From positions 1 through 47,656 of the forward strand of contig JAILJP010000082.1 in NCBI GenBank assembly GCA_024694625.1: DNA of 47,656 nt. The letters are read 5' to 3'. The notes beneath the pieces are model-generated. The model made no database searches. It was not told the DNA's origin and worked only from the letters and a program-made list of their open reading frames with translations. Shown here piece after piece: positions 44,557 to 47,656 of this stretch. Origin of the DNA: Lachnospiraceae bacterium. Its GTDB lineage: Bacteria > Bacillota > Clostridia > Lachnospirales > Lachnospiraceae. Numbering within the stretch: position 1 is the first letter of the stretch; each line of letters begins with the position of its first letter. Position numbers and translations under genes: made by a program.

Positions 44557-45402
44557 TTACAATACCACATAATCCGGTGCAACTCCCGTCACATCTGTTC
44601 TTAAGCGAAAGATACAGCCATCAAATTCTCCCGTCTGTCCAATGGCTGCAGAGGTGATATAAAGAGTTTTATAATCCTCGTCTCCAAAGCAACAGGAAGA
44701 AACCTGTGTTGCAGGAAGGAATATTTTTTCTAGGAGTTTTCCTGTTCGTCCATCTCTTTTTTCAATTCGATTTCCACCCCAGATAGCCACCCAAAGATTG
44801 TCGTCACTGTCAATGGTCATCCCATCCGGCACCCCATCTTCCACTTGAAAAAGAGGCTTGCCTCCGGAAATATCACCTAAACTTTGGTCATAGTCATAGG
44901 AAAAGACCATATGCTTTTCAGAATCCGAAAAAAAGAAGCGACTTTGATCTTTGCTCCATGCCATACCATTGGCCAGTTTTGTGTCCGAAATCCTGCAGTG
45001 AATGTTCCCTTTATGATGTAAAAAAAGACCGCCTTCCGGCCCATGTTCTTCATCCTTTACAATCGCTCCAACCCACAGGCGACCTGCTTTATCAGCCTTG
45101 GCATCATTGGATCTCCAATAGTCTTTGTAAACAGACCTCATATCCTGAAAGAGAGAAATCTCCCCCTCTTGAAATCCATAAAGCCCATCCTCCATGGCAA
45201 GCAAAAAGCCATCACTTTCTTTCAAGGGAACTGCTGCTCCAAGAAGCTGTCCCACATCGTAGGAATTCTTTTTTCCTTCTTTTAACGTCCACAATTTTTT
45301 CCCCACAATATCCACCCAGGAAAGTCTGTGAAATCTGGGATCGTAGTAGGGACCTTCTCCCAATGTATATCTTTCTTTGTCAAATACTTCTATGTCCGCC
45401 AT
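44557..45402 (-). CDS. SMP-30/gluconolactonase-like beta-propeller protein
   Basis: A 281-residue cytoplasmic protein of the SMP-30/LRE family. The metal-binding residues are recognisable: Glu in LGEGPYYD, Asn in LANGMAWS and Asp in VPDGMTID; WVDI and LWVAIWGGNRI mark propeller strands. Members hydrolyse sugar lactones or other lactones; the substrate here cannot be told. No sugar pathway genes lie nearby. It stands between the MIF-like gene and lemA. Confidence 0.9.
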   Translation of the reverse strand: MADIEVFDKERYTLGEGPYYDPRFHRLSWVDIVGKKLWTLKEGKKNSYDVGQLLGAAVPLKESDGFLLAMEDGLYGFQEGEISLFQDMRSVYKDYWRSNDAKADKAGRLWVGAIVKDEEHGPEGGLFLHHKGNIHCRISDTKLANGMAWSKDQSRFFFSDSEKHMVFSYDYDQSLGDISGGKPLFQVEDGVPDGMTIDSDDNLWVAIWGGNRIEKRDGRTGKLLEKIFLPATQVSSCCFGDEDYKTLYITSAAIGQTGEFDGCIFRLRTDVTGVAPDYVVL

Positions 45403-45412
45403 AATTCCCCCT

Positions 45413-45437
45413 AAAAAAGACAGTAGTACCGTCCCTA
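45413..45437 (-). terminator. Terminator-like GGGACGG element at the MIF-like stop codon
   Basis: On the minus strand GACGG-TACTA-CTGTC (one G-U) is followed by six T, and the TAG stop codon supplies the first G of GGGACGG. A second copy of GGGACGG is at 46742-46748 and a third at 43059-43065. Confidence 0.7.
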
Positions 45438-45776
45438 AAAATTGCTTCCGTTCCAGCCCCAGTCTGATACGGGATGATATGTTACATACACCGCGTTGCC
45501 GGGAATTCCAAGTTTTTCCTCAAACAGTGCGCAAATTTGACCGGTTAGTTTGTCATAGGCTTCTGCAGGTGCATTTCCGTATAAGCTAACGGACACATAG
45601 GCACCCTTTTCCAATTTTTTTCCGCCTAACCACAAATCATAAGCATCATCAATTCCCACCATAAGATAGGTTTCTGTCTTATTCAAAGTGGTAATCAAAC
45701 GACCCAATTCTGCTTTTAAATTTTCCTTTTCTTCTCCCGATACGGGAATGGTAATTTTTGAATCAATAAATGGCAT
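45435..45776 (-). CDS. MIF-like tautomerase superfamily protein
   Basis: A 113-residue protein starting Met-Pro (MPFIDSKITIP), so Pro is N-terminal after Met removal, as needed for the tautomerase base. The motif TYLMVGIDD in mid-sequence and the C-terminal DWGWNGSNF resemble macrophage migration inhibitory factor and its bacterial relatives, including length (about 115). The start at 45776 is preferred over one eight codons upstream because GGAGA precedes it and it yields Pro1. Natural substrate unknown. Confidence 0.88.
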   Translation of the reverse strand: MPFIDSKITIPVSGEEKENLKAELGRLITTLNKTETYLMVGIDDAYDLWLGGKKLEKGAYVSVSLYGNAPAEAYDKLTGQICALFEEKLGIPGNAVYVTYHPVSDWGWNGSNF

Positions 45777-45810
45777 AGTAATTCTCCTTTCCTTTTCCAA
45801 ACCTTAGTGT

Positions 45811-46704
45811 TTAAGACATTTTTTCTTTAAAAAATGCCACCTCATCATCATTGATTTCTTTTGCTTCTTCTAAATTCATGTTTACATGACACACATGTCC
45901 CATGTATGTTTTCTCAGGAGTTCCGTAGCATTTCCACTTTGCCTCCACCCCTTTGGACTGTAAGAAGTCGCACATAGGCTTTGCATTTTCTTTCAGGAAA
46001 TCATATTCAGAGGTCATAATATAGCAAGGGGGATAATTGGATGTGATATGTCCCAAAACATCATTCATTTCCCCGTATTTTTCAATATCATTCCCCATGT
46101 AATCCTTCATCAAATCTCTGGTGAATTTATTGAGCTTTTCCCCTTCTTTTTCAGGAAGGGAATACATTCCACAATTTAATCCAGCCCCTTTAATACAAAA
46201 GCCCTTTGGCACTTCAAAAGGGAAAAGTTTCGCATACTCTGCATTTGAATAAATGGCCATATACTGGCTGATCATCTGCGCTCCGGCAGAGTCACCTACC
46301 ACAAAGACATTATCCAAATCCATGTGATACTCTTCGCCATTTTTCACCATCCACTGAAAAACCATGTTTGCTTCCGTAAGCTGGGTAGGATATTTATACT
46401 TTGGTGCCAAATGATAATTAAAGTTTACAAAAACAAATCCCTTGGACGCCATATAAGCTCCGTAGTGCTGATATATCTCCTTTGTACCGTAGACATATCC
46501 GCCTCCATGATAACTAACAATTACGGGAAGGGCATTTGCAGTTCCCTTTGGAAAATACACATCCAAATTGTTGTAAATATCATTGTTTCCGGCATAATTA
46601 ATATTTCGAATGGCCTCTACATCCTCGGGAAAAACCAAATTCGCATCCCGCTTTTTATCGGATTTCCCCGCCAATAAACCAAACATAACCCCTGAAATTG
46701 ACAT
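45811..46704 (-). CDS. Alpha/beta hydrolase, esterase of the HSL-like group
   Basis: A 297-residue hydrolase. The oxyanion motif is SYHGGGYVYG, the nucleophile Ser is in VVGDSAGAQM, a likely Asp is in MTSEYDFLKENA and the His in GHVCHVNM. No convincing signal peptide. The HGGG plus GDSAG combination marks the hormone-sensitive-lipase/carboxylesterase group. It precedes the MIF-like gene by 34 bases and may be co-transcribed with it. Substrate not predictable. Confidence 0.92.
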   Translation of the reverse strand: MSISGVMFGLLAGKSDKKRDANLVFPEDVEAIRNINYAGNNDIYNNLDVYFPKGTANALPVIVSYHGGGYVYGTKEIYQHYGAYMASKGFVFVNFNYHLAPKYKYPTQLTEANMVFQWMVKNGEEYHMDLDNVFVVGDSAGAQMISQYMAIYSNAEYAKLFPFEVPKGFCIKGAGLNCGMYSLPEKEGEKLNKFTRDLMKDYMGNDIEKYGEMNDVLGHITSNYPPCYIMTSEYDFLKENAKPMCDFLQSKGVEAKWKCYGTPEKTYMGHVCHVNMNLEEAKEINDDEVAFFKEKMS

Positions 46705-46730
46705 TTTATCCTCCTTTATTAATAAAATGA

Positions 46731-46748
46731 GGACGGAAGAACCGTCCC
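46731..46748 (-). repeat. GGGACGG hairpin after the EAL gene
   Basis: GGACGG (46731-46736) pairs with CCGTCC (46742-46747) across AAGAA. It starts directly after the EAL stop codon. Weak T-richness follows, so it may terminate; it shares GGGACGG with two other stop-codon sites. Confidence 0.6.
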
Positions 46749-47453
46749 TTATTCTGGCATTCCCAGATAATACCCCTGGAAAAGATCCGCGCCTAATATT
46801 TTCATTGTGTCAAACTCAGCCTCTGTTTCAATACCTTCGGCCACCACCCTCATGCCTCTTTCATGAAAGGTGTCTATCATTTCCTTTAACTGCGTTTGTC
46901 GAATCCTGTCCAAATCAATATCTTTCAATAATGTGCGATCGATTTTAACAATATCCGGTTTTGCAGCTTCTATTGCATCAAAGTTACTGATACCTGTTCC
47001 AAAATCATCAATTGCAATTAAATTATCATTTATGTCAGCAAACTCTCGCTTGGTCCTGGCAATCTCAACAGACAATTCCGGATACTCCAAGGTTTCCAAC
47101 ATCATTGCTGTTTTATCATCTCCAAAGTAATCAATATAAGCCTGCACTTCATCTCTGGTGAAAATCTGATTAGGGAAAGTATTTACGGATAGAATCTCCT
47201 TGTATCCCCGCATAAAATACGCCTGTGTAGCTCCAAATAGAGTAGCTACCTCCAGAATATGAAGTTTCTCTTCCTTTTGATACTTCTCTATCAACTCTGT
47301 TACATCCATATCCTGTGGTCGCATCAATGCTTCTCTGGCAAATACCGTCTTCCCATCAGGATAAAAAATAGACTGAAACACATAATTAATTTTTAATTCA
47401 GATAACGCATCCAAAATATCCTTGGACAATGGTAAATCGTCAAAATAAATCAT
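46749..47453 (-). CDS. Stand-alone EAL-domain protein, probable c-di-GMP phosphodiesterase
   Basis: A 234-residue cytoplasmic EAL protein without sensor domain. The motif is REALMRP, then SVNTFP (Asn), LETLEYPE, IDDFGTG, VKIDRTLL (Lys), AEGIETEAEF and FQGYYLG. Most catalytic residues are present; the usual EITE block is changed to ETLE, and no other loss is obvious. The ATG at 47453 is preferred because AGGTGAG is seven bases upstream; the GTG four codons before overlaps that site. Confidence 0.88.
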   Translation of the reverse strand: MIYFDDLPLSKDILDALSELKINYVFQSIFYPDGKTVFAREALMRPQDMDVTELIEKYQKEEKLHILEVATLFGATQAYFMRGYKEILSVNTFPNQIFTRDEVQAYIDYFGDDKTAMMLETLEYPELSVEIARTKREFADINDNLIAIDDFGTGISNFDAIEAAKPDIVKIDRTLLKDIDLDRIRQTQLKEMIDTFHERGMRVVAEGIETEAEFDTMKILGADLFQGYYLGMPE

Positions 47454-47499
47454 ATGAAAACTCACCTAATTTAATTGTGCAAAATTATTTGTACGACTT

Positions 47500-47529
47500 A
47501 TTATATCAAATTATATAGAATATAGTCTA
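47500..47529 (-). promoter_or_regulatory. Possible promoter of the EAL gene
   Basis: TAGACT (47524-47529), 18-base spacer and TATAAT (47500-47505) on the minus strand. Beyond it, up to 47656, I see no gene or clear site. Confidence 0.5.
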
Positions 47530-47656
47530 TAGTTACATTTTTCTTAAATAACAACGGTGAAAATATTTAATCCAAAACTGTTTTGATATCTGGATTAAAG
47601 GCAGGGCAATCGAACAATCATCATCTAGACCCATATTACAGCGAAAAACACACTTT

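Overview
The window looks like a chromosomal segment of a moderately AT-rich, Gram-positive anaerobic Clostridia, most likely a butyrate-forming member of the Lachnospiraceae. The pointers are the thl-hbd-bcd-etfB-etfA butyryl-CoA operon, strong AGGAGG-type ribosome binding sites, a type III glutamine synthetase, a clostridial glnA/ANTAR arrangement and a SleB-type hydrolase. The genus cannot be fixed from the sequence alone. Almost everything is on the minus strand; the clear exceptions are a cyclophilin gene and a tRNA-Pro gene.

Layout. (1) 1-7923 is one minus-strand operon for a reduced Tad/Flp-like pilus or secretion machine: pilin-like peptide, TadA-type ATPase, one TadB/C-type membrane protein, a TadE-like protein and several tiny membrane proteins. 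It ends in a very large subtilisin-like protease joined to an Asn/Ser/Gly-rich beta-helix-like region that runs off the left edge. (2) 8.2-13.3 kb holds a cyclophilin, Mrp, MtnA and a membrane GGDEF/EAL protein with a dead GGDEF site. (3) 13.5-19.2 kb is the butyryl-CoA operon. It has no crotonase gene, and a 229-bp highly structured GC-rich element sits between thl and hbd. (4) 19.4-27.7 kb is a long co-directional run: psiE-like, unknown, thyA, folA, ilvB, ilvH, a SleB-type hydrolase and a diguanylate cyclase. (5) 27.9 kb is tRNA-Pro(AGG). (6) 28-41.9 kb is a nitrogen-assimilation regulon: asnB, glnN (GS III), an Amt-PII fusion, gltB, gltD, a glnA-like gene and an ANTAR antiterminator gene. 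(7) 41.9-47.5 kb holds ddh, a LemA/TPM pair, an SMP-30-like protein, a MIF-like tautomerase, an esterase-like hydrolase and an EAL protein.

The most interesting part is region 6. Three intrinsic terminators lie in front of asnB, amt and gltB. In each, the upstream arm can instead form a small hairpin with a six-base loop carrying A at loop position 1 and G at position 4, the signature of ANTAR-protein RNA targets. Two of these loops are identical (AAAGGC) on different stems. The ANTAR protein encoded at the end of the regulon has Asn in place of the phospho-accepting Asp. The glutamine synthetase-like protein encoded one base upstream of it lacks two of the three ligands of one active-site metal. 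I infer a nitrogen-responsive antitermination circuit in which a degenerate glutamine synthetase may be the sensor for a non-phosphorylated ANTAR protein. The components are read directly from sequence; the circuit is inference.
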